Assembly: GCF_030035675.1 (NCBI RefSeq)
Contig: NC_084487.1
Location: 33,026,474 to 33,090,473, forward strand
Source of the DNA: Rhineura floridana
Taxonomy: Eukaryota; Chordata; Lepidosauria; Squamata; Rhineuridae
Direction of reading: 5' to 3'
DNA length: 64,000 nucleotides
Shown piece after piece: positions 36,228-46,412 of the stretch (position 1 is the first letter of the stretch; the number at the start of each line of letters is the position of its first letter). Made by a program: the position numbers and the translations under genes. Under the pieces are notes generated by a model that worked only from the letters and a program-made list of their open reading frames with translations, did no database searches and was not told the origin of the DNA.

Positions 36228-37095
36228 AACTATCATATGACATTGACTATCAGTGTATCTCCAGGATCTTAGGCAGGGGTCTCTCTCAATCCTACCTGGA
36301 GATGCTGGGTATTGAACCTAGGACCTTTCATATGCAAAACATGTGCTTGACCACTGAGTTATAGCCCAGACAGTGCTCTTGTTAGAGAGCTTCAGAAGTC
36401 ATTACCCAAGATTTAACAGACAAAGTAGTTCCTAAGTACAAAGAACATATTCTCTCTGTGTCACATTTGAATTGTACAGTAGGGCCCCGCTTATACGGTA
36501 GGTTAGGGACCAGACCCCCATCATAAAGCGAAAATCGCTGGAAAGCGGAACATCGATCAGCGGTAGTGCGGAGAGCTTCCCCCCAACAGCTGATTGATGT
36601 TCTGCTTTTCTCCGCTGCCTCCCTTGCTTGCCTGTTTGCCGCCTGTTCGCTTAAGCCCTCGCTTGCCCTCCGACGCCTCTCTCTCTTCCCCCCTGCCCAC
36701 TCACCCTCCCACCTGCCTGTTTGTGCGCTCGATCGCTTGCCCTGACACCTCCCTTGCTTGCTTGTTCGCCGCCTGCCCTCCGATGCCTCTCTTGCTTTCC
36801 CCCCTGCCCACTCACCCTCCCCCCTGCCTGTTTGTGCGCTTGATCGCTTGCCCTCCGCCACCTCCCTCACTTGCCTGTTTGCCGCCTACCCTCCGACGCC
36901 TCTCTCACTCCCCCCCTGCCCACTCACCCTCCCGCCTGCCTGTTCGTGCGCTCGATTGCCAGAACACAGAGACACTGAATGCACAAACACTGAATCAGAC
37001 TGCACTGACAATAGAGTAGTACACTGTAAAATGGCGTCCAACACTCTTCTCGGACTCAGAGCTTGGAAACGTTACTTGCTTCAACTACAATTCCC
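36228..37095 (-). repeat. Inverted copy of 43187-44062
   Basis: This ~870-bp stretch is the reverse complement of sequence at 43187-44062, with only a few percent difference by eye. It includes part of a tRNA-derived SINE (36228-36365), about 110 bp of non-repeat spacer and a truncated MITE (36477-37095). Because two unrelated elements and their spacer are shared with the same junctions, this is a duplication of a place in the genome and not two independent insertions. Here the MITE is cut off, while at 43 kb it is complete, so the 43-kb locus is the likely source. Confidence 0.85.
36477..37095 (-). mobile_element. Tigger-like MITE, truncated copy
   Basis: Starts CAGTAGGGCCCCGCTTATAC after a TA and runs into a CT-rich ~111-bp tandem unit repeated about three times (36667, 36776, 36889). 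It then continues to TCAACTACAATTCCC, where it breaks off and RTE sequence begins. The other terminal inverted repeat is missing. The complete version is at 42983-43805. Confidence 0.8.
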
Positions 37096-37099
37096 TAAA

Positions 37100-37345
37100 T
37101 TGGGATTCAGGGAGGATGTCTTCTGAGATAGGTAGGAGGCGATTTGCGAGGATCCTTGCAAGGATTTTACCTGTGGTAGCAAGAAGAGAGATGCCTCGGT
37201 AGTTCCCACAATCTATTCTATCACCCTTCTTGAAAAGTGTGATAATTATGGCATCCCTAAAGCCTTCTGGGATCTCCTCCCTCATCCAGAATTTTTTGAT
37301 GAGCTTATGAAGTTGTTGTGTAAGTTCAGGCCCACCTTCTTTAAA
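37100..37345. repeat. 246-bp direct duplication, right copy
   Basis: Pairs with 26538-26783, differing at two positions by eye. The left edge meets four unmatched bases (TAAA, 37096-37099) and then the inverted copy. The right edge continues into RTE sequence that is absent from the left copy. Confidence 0.9.
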
Positions 37346-37607
37346 GACTTCAGCAGGAATCCCATCAGGTCCACTCGCTTTGTTGTTCTTCATTTGATTA
37401 ATGGCTTTACTGACTTCATCCAAATTAGGGGATAGTGCAAACTCATCTCTAATTTGTTGTTGTGGAATTTGTGAGAAGACCTCATCAGCCACAACAGAGT
37501 TATGATTAAGGAGGTTGTAGTAATGCTCTTCCCAACGCAGTGCAATAGGCTCTTTGTCCTTTAGAAGTTTGGTACCATCTATTGAACGTAAGGGATTTGT
37601 ACCATAC

Positions 37608-38290
37608 TGTCGAGCCCCAGCTCTCTCTGGAAGGGCAGGGAGGGGGAAGGCATGAGTTGCAGATGCCTCAACTGCCAGGAGGTGCAGAAGATCCAGCTGT
37701 TGTTGTGTCTACTCCAGACATTAGGAAAAGAAATGTGTTAGATGCTCCACCAATTCCCACGGGTGACCCAGCCCCCGTTGGGGACAGCACTCAGCCTTCA
37801 ACCATCCCAACGGATCAGTTAGGGGAGGATTCCGAAAGAGCAGTAACTCCTCCTTCACCAAGCCGTGAATTAGCAGTAACCCCCCCTTCGTCCTGCAGTA
37901 ACTTAGAGACGCCTGACGCTTCTCAGCCCTCTACTTCTTGGACTGTTGATAAGGACCCTGTTTCGTCTGATGAGCCCATGGATGCTCGCCCCCCCTCACC
38001 TCGCTCTCGGCGGTGGGAAAAGCGTACCAGGCAGAGGGCAGGTGTGCGAAGGAGTGAGAGATTGCGCTGAAAAACTTTCCCTATATACGTCTGCTGAGTA
38101 TTGAGGGGGGTGTTGAGTCAACTTTCTTCTTATGTCGCAGAGCATGTCAGCAGTGTAGTTAGGGATTCCTAGTGAGTTAATGTAGGGTTTTCTATGAAGC
38201 GCACTGCTTTTGATGTATCCATTACTCTAATAAAACGAGATTTACTTGCACCAGCATCTCAGTCTCCTGGTATCGACTCTGGATGGGACA
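37608..38290 (+). mobile_element. Solo LTR, family B, with 5-bp TSD
   Basis: A 683-bp unit starting TGTCGAGCCCCAGC and ending ATCGACTCTGGATGGGACA. CATAC occurs directly before (37603-37607) and directly after (38291-38295). An AATAAAACGAG signal lies ~60 bp from the end. The TG...CA termini, the 5-bp duplication and the polyadenylation signal support a solo LTR of a Ty3/gypsy-like or retroviral element. It is inserted in the RTE element and looks whole as an LTR. A related partial copy is at 49343-49740. Confidence 0.85.
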
Positions 38291-40332
38291 CATACTTTGT
38301 TGGTCCGTAGATGGCCTTTGTGGCATTAAAAAAGCCCCGTGCATCATGAGCATCTGCAAAATGCTGCATTTCTTGAGCTTTCTTTATCCACCAGGCGTTC
38401 TTAAGTTCTCTAGTTCTTCTTTGGACCTCAGCCTTTGCACTGGCATAGATTTTTTTCTTAGCAGCACAGTTAATGTCTTTTTGCCATATCTGGAAAGCTT
38501 TCCTTTTCTTGTCAATGATATGTTCAATCTCACTGTCATTCTCATCAAACCAGTCCTGGTGTTTCTTAGTTTGGTATCCAATAGTTTGTTCACATGCTGC
38601 AATAATGGAAGTCTTCAGTTTAATCCAGTGTTCCTCAACAGCGCTCGTCATGGCCCTGGTGAGGAGTACATCACAACGATCTCTGGCACAGACAATTATG
38701 TAATCCAGGACATGCCAGTGCTTCGACTGAGGGTGCTTCCATGATGTCTTAAATTTATCTTTCTGGCGAAAGAGTGTGTTTGTAATAACAAGATTATGGT
38801 CTGCACATTTAGTCAGAAGTAGAATGCCATTCAGGTCGCTATTGCCAATTCCTTCTTTCCCAATGGTTTCTGGTCATAAATCAAAATCACGCCCAACTCT
38901 TGCATTGAAATCTCCCAGGCCTCCTTAGATATCTCTGATAAGATGGTGTCCAGCTGGGTATAAAAATTCCTTGATGTCTTCATCAGCATCTAATGTTGAT
39001 GCATAAGCACTTAGAATAGTTGCCTGCTGGTTTTTGGTAAGTTTTAATTGGAGAGTTGAGAGTCGTTCATTAATGCCTAGGAACTTCTGACAAGAGCTTC
39101 ACAGGATCATTTTTAATACCAAAGTCTACTCCATGTATTTCTTGTTCTTGTTCAGGCAGTCCTTTCCAGAAGAAGGTATAACCTTCTTTTTCGTCCTTCA
39201 ATTGTCCCTCTCCTGCTCTTTGAGTTTCTTGGAGTGCTGCTATGTCAATATTAAAACATTTCAACTCCCTTGCAATGATGGCAGTCCTGCATTCAGGACG
39301 TTGACTATCTGTATTGCCCAGCAATGTCCATATATTCCACGTTCCAAAGTTCATTTGTCTTTTGCGACCGCTAAGTGGTGACCCCACTGGACGTGGTGAT
39401 CCAGTCAGGGAGAGAGATGAGGCAGACTATGTTTAGGGCACCTTTTCTAGCCCCCTCCCCATACGGGGTGAGCAGAGTGGATCCTGAACAGGACTGCTCA
39501 GTCGTGGATATAGCTGCTGAACTACTCAACTGACTTGGTCCTTGAGCCAGGACAACTGAGTCTGTATCTACTGCCCATGTGCCAGTCCATGACTAGGGGC
39601 TTCCGGATTTCACAGTCCTGTCCCAGTTGCCATTTGCCAATCGCCATTGAACTTTTGGTTTGGTTTGGTTTGCTTGGAAGACACCTGTGCGTGAATTTGT
39701 TTTATGTCGGGGGATTGTTGCATGACGATCAACACACAATCTTGACAGAAAAAGGATTTGATCCAATGGCATGGATACCATGATGATTGGAAGTCTTTTA
39801 TCTGCTGCAGCCTTCATCCACCTTCACAGCCGTTGTACCATACACATTGTTATCCTCTGCCTGTTCTGCCATTGAGGACTTTCTTGGATCGTTCTTTGTC
39901 TGGTTCCTCTCCCTTGACCTTACCGCCATGGGTGACCCTGCTGGGAGTACATGACTCCCGACGGCATCACTCACAGGGTTCATTGGAACACTCAAGCCCA
40001 CTCACCAGTGCAAGGTGACGATCCAGCGAGGGGTATTTTTTATATCTATATCTATACACACACACACACACACACGAAAATAAAAAAATGGAATGGGCAG
40101 GAGCACTTTGATGGACACCAAAGGACAGGGCTGTGGGCCATGTTGCCAACCCTAGGCATAAACCTTTGTGAACTAGAGTCCACTTCATCGTATGATGAAG
40201 CTTCCACAAGGCTGGTTTTGCTCCGTAACAGTAAGTATAGAATGGCAACTGTAGCCCTTTAATTGTATGAGTTTCAGTTTATCAATCAATTAAATCTGAA
40301 TTTAAGCAAAATTGGTTTTGAAGGGAAAAGCA

Positions 40333-40526
40333 TGTGTCTGTGTGTGTCTGTGTGTGTCTGTGTGTGTCTGTGTGTGTCTGTGTGTGTCTGTGTGTGTCTG
40401 TGTGTGTCTGTGTGTGTCTGTGTGTGTCTGTGTGTGTCTGTGTGTGTCTGTGTGTGTCTGTGTGTGTCTGTGTGTGTCTGTGTGTGTCTGTGTGTGTCTG
40501 TGTGTGTCTGTGTGTGTCTGTGTGTC
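40333..40526. repeat. Perfect 10-bp tandem repeat (TGTGTGTCTG)n
   Basis: About 19 units of TGTGTGTCTG with no visible variation. Long cysteine/valine-rich or threonine/histidine-rich frames across it on both strands are artefacts. A short (CA)n run is also present at 40058-40076. Confidence 0.97.
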
Positions 40527-41373
40527 AAAGACATATCCCAGAGTCACCCAGCGTGATTTTTTTTTCTGGGTCTGCATGAGAGTTAAAAACATACTGAAAA
40601 ACTAAACTTTGGAAAACCACATTTGCAGGAGCCAAGTAAACTCAGCATATCAGGGACATTTTGCCACTGCTGATATTACGAACCATGAAATTTTAACAAA
40701 CTGAAATTTTAACAAAATAGCTTCCAGGGTCTAGTGCAAAAGCAGGGGAGCAACAAATGGATTAGGGCAATGATCTCTCCATGACAAACAGCAGGGTTCT
40801 CCATTGCTATTTTTACAGCCACAGTTTTACAGCCATTTTATTTCACACAAAGCAGAATACCTATTCACTTGAGAAACAGTTCAAAACAATTAAAAAGACA
40901 AGCATGCTTCATTCAAGACTAATTTAAGCTTAATTATTTTGTTCATAAACATTTACACTTCTGGTAAACAGGCAATAATTTTTCACCCCCTGCAGGCTTT
41001 GCTGTGTCTTTTCCTATGGGATGGGACTGGGGAGGGGGCTAGGTTTGCTCCATCTCCGCTTCCAACTCAATTTTAATCTCATCCCCAACCCTATTTTTTT
41101 TTCTTGAACAGGTGGGCTGCCCTTTGGAGAGAAGGTGGATGGTCCTCTCCTGGTTCACAAGCAAATGGGGAAGCTTGCTCACTCAATCAACTCTGGAAGG
41201 AAGATAGTGGAAATTCCTTCTAACTCATGGGAGCCTAATTCAGGACATTTCTCCTGCTCTGAACCAGGGCACATTTCACTCATTGTCCCGGTTTCTCTGG
41301 ACAATTTCTGTCTGTCTGTCTGTCTGTCTGCCTGCGTGCCTGGGCAATCAAATTTGTATACCAAGGGCAGAGG
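40527..41373. other. Intergenic, no gene recognised
   Basis: No exon or classified element. A (TCTG)n run of about six units lies at 41309-41332. Confidence 0.45.
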
Positions 41374-42982
41374 CAGAGCTTGGAAGATTACTTTTAAAAA
41401 GTAATAAATTACAGTTGCATGGCCTAAAAAAGTAGTAATTACTGTTACAATTACAATTGCTCTCAAAGTAACTGAGTACTACACGTTTTCTCAAAAGTAA
41501 TCACTACAGTTACATTTCAGTTACTTTTTTAAAAAAAAATGCCTGCAAGGTGCTGGCCTTGGCTGCTGCACATCTAAGTAGCCTAAGACAACATTAAAAA
41601 TAAACACACACAGAGAAGGTAGTAGAATAATACTTCTACAGATTCTTCAAAACTCAATTTCATGGTATCCTAGAACATTTGCAGCTCCCATTTTATTCTA
41701 AACCAGGCCCAAAGTATTAGTGCTGGCAAGTCTAAGCTTAAGCTGACAATTAATGAAGGTAACTTTGTCACAGTCTAACAGAACTGTATGACCTTGTGCA
41801 AAGGTTATATTCAGGAAGAAGATGACTCTAAAAACTCTTAAAGTTTTTAGGCAGCTACTATGTCTTTACTGCCCAAATGCAGAACAAAGCCTATTAATTA
41901 CGACAGTGTCCTATATTAACTTATCAGTAGTTCAGGGATAATAACTAAGATGCTAAGCAAAAAATAGCCAATTAATCTCAGCTATGGAATCCATTCCTGA
42001 CCTAACTTCAGAGCTCTATACTATACACATATGAATTTGCATTGCTCAGTGTGCTCTTCCAATTAATTCAAAATGTTACAAAGAATGTGGAGGCACACAC
42101 AACCTTAGTTAGGATCAAACCTCTTTAAACACAAGCTAGAACAACAGACAAATATTTACTTTCAGAACATTATTTTCATTATAATTGCTTTTATATACAG
42201 CTCATCAGTCAGAAAATTAGAAGAGTAGTGAATGTGATCCCTTCAGCACTTCACAGTAAAATGTTCCCCTCTTACTACAGGCAGCTAGAAGTCAGCACGA
42301 CCATAAAACCACTTCTACATATCATCAATTATTTACAGCCTATTCTGGACAACAATACACCCCTCCCGCAGGCCCTGAGTGCTACACCTGTCCTTGCTTA
42401 GAAACAGCCCTGTAACCTTAAACAGCTACTTACCAGCAACAACAGGCCATATAACAGATACACAAATGGAGGGACCAGATCCTTTGGCAGACCCAGATGC
42501 CAGTTCTGACCTCAGTGCTGTTTTATCTAGCAACACTGTTGCAGGACCTAACAATGTCACCCACAACATAAACAGCAATAGGACTACTGCTGGCTGGGAG
42601 GTAGACACCAACTGTAACCTCCCTAACCTTTTTCTGCTGCACCTCAAGAACAGCAACCTGTTGCCACAGCTATAGCTGGTTTCCAAGGGGCAAGCCTATT
42701 TGGCAGTAGCCAGCAGGTCAGACCCAGCCCAGGGAAACACCAGAGGAGAGCGTCACTCCTTTGATTTGTTCCTTGAAGGTGTGATGAGAGTGAGGGAACC
42801 TCATATGGATCATTGGCTGTGGATGAATTTGCGCCTAGCTGAGAGATTGGAGAAGGGCAGCAGAATGTGAATTAGCCAGACTTACCAGTAAAAACAGGCT
42901 GCTCCTCTTGAGGTGTAGCAGATGTTGATTACCACAACCACTACCAGCCCAGAGAAAGGTGGTTGAACTATATGTACCTATA

Positions 42983-43805
42983 CAGTAGGGCCCCACTTTA
43001 CGGCGATTCGCTTTATAGCGCTTTGCTAATGCGACAGTTTTGAATTAGGTCCCTGTCCCATATGTGCGGCGCTTGTTCTGTCTTTGCGGCGATTTTGCAG
43101 TATGATGCAATTGATGGTGCCCGTCGCTCTGAGTGCATCGTCAGAGCTTGAAAATTGGAAACGTTCCTCCTACAGTTGGGCTGATGGGAATTGTAGTTGA
43201 AGCAAGTAACGTTTCCAAGCTCTGAGTCCGAGAAGAGTGTTGGACGCCATTTTACAGTGTACTACTCTATTGTCAGTGCAGTCTGATTCAGTGTTTGTGC
43301 ATTCAGCGTCTCTGTGTTCTGGCAATCGAGCGCACGAACAGGCAGGCGGGAGGGTGAGTGGGCAGGAGGGAGTGAGAGAGGCATCGGAGGGCAGGCGGCA
43401 AACAGGCAAGTGAGGGAGGTGGCGGAGGGCAAGCGATCAAGCGCACAAACAGGCAGGTGGGAGGGTGAGTGGGCAGGGGGGAAAGCGAGAGAGGCATCAG
43501 AGGGCAGGCGGCGAACAAGCAAGCAAGGGAGGCGTCAGAGGGCAAGCGATCGAGCGCACGAACAGGCAGGTGGGAGGGTGAGTGGGCAGGGGGGAAGAGA
43601 GAGAGGCGTCGGAGGGCAAGCGAGCGCTTAAGCGAACAGGCGGCAAACAGGCAAGCAAGGGAGGCAGCGGAGAAAAGCAGAACATCGATCAGCTGTTGGG
43701 GGGAAGCTCTCCGCACTACCGCTGATCGATGTTCCACTTTCCAGCGATTTTCGCTTTATGGTGGGGGTCTGGTCCCTAACCTATCGTATAAGCGGGGCCC
43801 TACTG
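42983..43805 (+). mobile_element. Tigger-like MITE, complete copy
   Basis: 823 bp. The left end is CAGTAGGGCCCCACTTTACG, and the right end read backwards is CAGTAGGGCCCCGCTTATAC. TA directly flanks both ends (42981-42982 and 43806-43807). TA duplication and CAGTAGG-type ends are typical of the pogo/Tigger branch of Tc1/mariner. No transposase; the interior is a purine-rich ~111-bp unit in about three tandem copies (43330-43640), CpG-rich. The superfamily is inferred from the ends alone. Confidence 0.75.
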
Positions 43806-43914
43806 TACAATTCAAATGTGACACAGAGAGAATATGTTCTTTGTACTTAGGAACTACTTTGTCTGTTAAATCTTGGGTAATGACTTCTGAAGCTCTCTAA
43901 CAAGAGCACTGTCT

Positions 43915-44090
43915 AGGCTATAGCTCAGTAGTCAAGCACATGTTTTGCATATGAAAGGTCCTAGGTTCAATACCTAGCATCTCCAGGTAGGATTGAGAAA
44001 GACCCCTGCCTAAGATCCTGGAGATACACTGATAGTCAATGTCATATGATAGTTGACTAATAACCTGACTTATCATAAGGCAGCATCCCC
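43915..44090 (+). mobile_element. tRNA-derived SINE
   Basis: The head GGCTATAGCTCAGTAGTCAA (A-box region) and GGTCCTAGGTTCAATACCTA (B box) are tRNA-like. The SINE body follows with ATCTCCAGGTAGGATTGAGA, then CCCCTGCCTAAGATCCTGGA, and an end TCATAAGGCAGCATCC. It lies inside the hAT-type element and is shared with the inverted copy at 36228. It has no CCA-ready acceptor stem and is not a tRNA gene. Confidence 0.8.
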
Positions 44091-44635
44091 TGAAGATCTG
44101 GATCTGTTTTACTACCTACAGGCCCATGCTGCCAGTTTAAACCTTGAAAAGTTTCATTGATGAGTACATCTGTTCACGCTCTGCCTATGACAGTTGCTAT
44201 TTAGTGATAGCCTAGCTATGTGAAGTAGCCTTATTCCCATCTAATGATAAACTAATAAGCTATATGAACAAAATTTAATAATTTCATGTTAAATATTTCA
44301 GATGAGAAAACACTTTAAATTAATGTTAGATAAAAGTAATCCTGTTTAAACTGAACTGTGTTTCCAAAAACTTGAAATTAGTACATCATCAGTTATTTTT
44401 GTCCATTTAACATAATTATAAAAGCATTCACCACAGGTCTCTGAAGAGGGATGGATATAAAGGAGGACAAAAGGAAATACACATGCAGTCTTTCAGGAGT
44501 TATTGTTTTTCATGTTATATGAAGTCATAAAAAAGCCAGAAAAAGTCATTTCAAGGCCTACAATCCATGAATGTTTTGCCAGGGAGGTTTATGCCACCAT
44601 GATATAAAAACAGAGAGAAAAAAAACCTGTCTCTG

Positions 44636-44696
44636 CCATTTGGGCTCCTGCTGGGAGGAAGGGCAGGATAAAAATCAAATAATAAAGAAATAAAAT
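44636..44696 (+). mobile_element. L2-type 3' tail remnant
   Basis: TTTGGGCTCCTGCTGGGAGG, AAGGGCAGGATAAAAATCAA, ATAATAAAGAAATAAA: the same tail as the L2 fragment ending at 6917. Nothing upstream was recognised. Confidence 0.5.
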
Positions 44697-45361
44697 TTCT
44701 GTAATTCAAGAGTTTGCTGCCAAGGACAAATTATGATTTGGGGTATGATGCTATCTTTCATTCCTCTACAACAAGACTGATAACTGCCCAGTTATTCTAC
44801 ACACAAAAAAAATCTTTCCTTCTTAAAGGGAGCTTATACAGCATCATTACATCCTTGTAGAACAAAACAAACAATGTTCTTTTTTAAGTTAAACAAAAAT
44901 GTGCAGAAAACACAGGAGCATCAACACTTTCCAAGAAGGGAAAGAAATGATTAGAGAAGAAGTGGAAATTAAAGCAAAAGAAGCCAGCTCTGCGTATAAG
45001 ATCAAGCCAACTAAATCTAAAACTGACCAGCTCTGGCTACAGTTCTCTCACTTTGTTAAGTGGTCAGCTTCGCTTCTGATGCAAGATCAAACAAAGCTCT
45101 TTGTAATTACAGTCTCTCAAAGAGATCTGACCCTTCAAATTAGTACCATAAAGGGTACTGTTCGTCTCGTTCCATTTCCAGCCACCCCATCTCTATGGCA
45201 GCCAAATAAATGTTGACATACATTTGATGATCTATGCAACACACTAAAAAGGGTGAGATAGATATGAAAATTACTTCCCTGAGTTTGCAACAGCAGCCCT
45301 CTAAGCACTCTTGCAATGCAACCACAACAAAAGACCACATTTTTAAAAAAATATATATATA

Positions 45362-46412
45362 AAGTGAGCGAGCGGGGGGAGTGGGGGGTGGTAGAGCGAG
45401 TGAGGGAGTTAGCAAGGGGGGTGAGGGGGGCAAGAGAGTGGGGGTGGGGTGTTAGGATGAGTGACAGAGTGTGCAAGAGGGGGTGGCTGAGTGAGAGTGG
45501 GCAAGAGAATGGGGGTAAACGTTAGGACGAGTGACAGAGTGTGCAAGAGGGGGTGGCTGAGCAAGCACGGGCAAGAGAATGGGGGTAGGGACTTTAGGAC
45601 AAGTGAGGGAGTGTGCGAGAGGGGATGGCTGAGCGAGCACGGGCAAGAGAATGGGGTAGGGGTGTGTGATGTCCCTGTATTTTAATATCTGTAAATATGG
45701 TAAGTGCGGGTTTATTAAGCAATATATGGTAAGTGACTGAGTGAGAGGAAGGAGTTCATGGGCTAGAATGCTGGAGAATGTTGGATGATGATTGGCTGAG
45801 TGTTTGAATGGCTGAAAGTATAAATGAGAGGATGACAGTTGAGTCGGGGGGAGTTGTGAGAGTCATGAGTGGAGAGTTATTTGGATGAGTTGGTTGGCAG
45901 AGTTCTGAGGGAGGGTTGGATTATATTTGGCTGGTATTTAGGCAGAATATATAAGACTGGAAACATGAAGAGTGAGACTATATGAAACCATACGCTTGTT
46001 GAACATTCCTAAAGTAACCTTGTTATTACCTGGTGTTATCAAATAAATACTTTTATTGGTTTACCAAAAGCCTGATCCTTGGCTGGAGATTCACAGACCA
46101 GAAGGGAGGGCAGGGTAATTACCAAGGCTGGAGGGAAACAGTATCAAATCACAGGCAGAGCCAGCTGGTGGGATCGTCACAGGGTGTTAGGACGAGTGAT
46201 GGAGTGTGCAAGAGGGGATGGCTGAGCAAGCGTAGGCAAGAGAATGGGGGTAGGGACGTTAGGACAAGTGAGGGAGTGTGCAAGAGGGGATGGCTGAGCG
46301 ACCGCAGGCAAGAGAATCAGGGTGGGGGTGTTAGGATGAGTGATGGAGTGTGCAAGAGGGGATGGCTGAGCGAGCACAGGCAAGAGAGTGGGGGTAGGGA
46401 CGTTACTGTAAC
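45362..46412. repeat. 70-72 bp minisatellite, split by a solo LTR
   Basis: Units share GTGTGCAAGAGGGG, TGGCTGAGCGAGCA, GGGCAAGAGAATGGGGGTAG and TTAGGACGAGTGA. GTGTGCAAGAGG starts at 45469 and 45539, and a variant at 45611; further units follow the LTR. About six to seven units plus a degenerate lead-in. Some units are 72 bp, which leaves a repeated 24-residue reading frame that is not a gene. Confidence 0.85.
45665..46181 (+). mobile_element. Solo LTR, family A, copy 2 (shorter)
   Basis: Starts TGTGATGTCCCTG and ends GGGATCGTCACA, flanked by GGGTG on both sides (45660-45664 and 46182-46186). At 517 bp it is about 300 bp shorter than the other two copies, lacking the part between the polyadenylation region and the 3' end. 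It is inserted in the minisatellite, hence younger than that array. No internal viral sequence. Confidence 0.85.

Larger units (their letters stand above)
37100..40030 (-). mobile_element. RTE-type LINE, 5' half of a split copy
   Basis: Continues 25080-26783 toward its 5' end. The endonuclease begins at 39387 (MNFGTWNIWTLLG...IAALQETQR...FFWKGLPEQEQEIHGVDFG). The linker (38259-38651) has WFDENDSEIEHIIDKKRKAF and DARGFFNATKAIYGPTKY, and the RT start (37085-37492) has INQMKNNKASGPDGIPAEVF. A 5' untranslated part runs to about 40030. A solo LTR (37608-38290) interrupts the linker, and the RTE frame resumes exactly on either side. Together with the other half, and without inserts, the element is about 3.7 kb, which suggests it was full length. 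Confidence 0.88.

Noticed and set aside
36594-37126. Pro/Leu/Cys-rich frames near 36.6-37.1 kb, mirrored at 43.2-43.9 kb
   Set aside because: Translations of the 111-bp tandem unit inside the Tigger-like MITE.
40263-40605. Cys/Val-rich and Thr/His-rich open frames of 80-97 codons on both strands
   Set aside because: They are translations of the 10-bp tandem repeat, which has no stop in any frame.
43915-43990. Possible tRNA gene
   Set aside because: A and B boxes are present, but there is no intact cloverleaf, and it continues into a SINE body shared with another locus.
45362-46412. Tandem units as a CRISPR-like array
   Set aside because: Units are contiguous, without unique spacers, inside a eukaryotic transposon.
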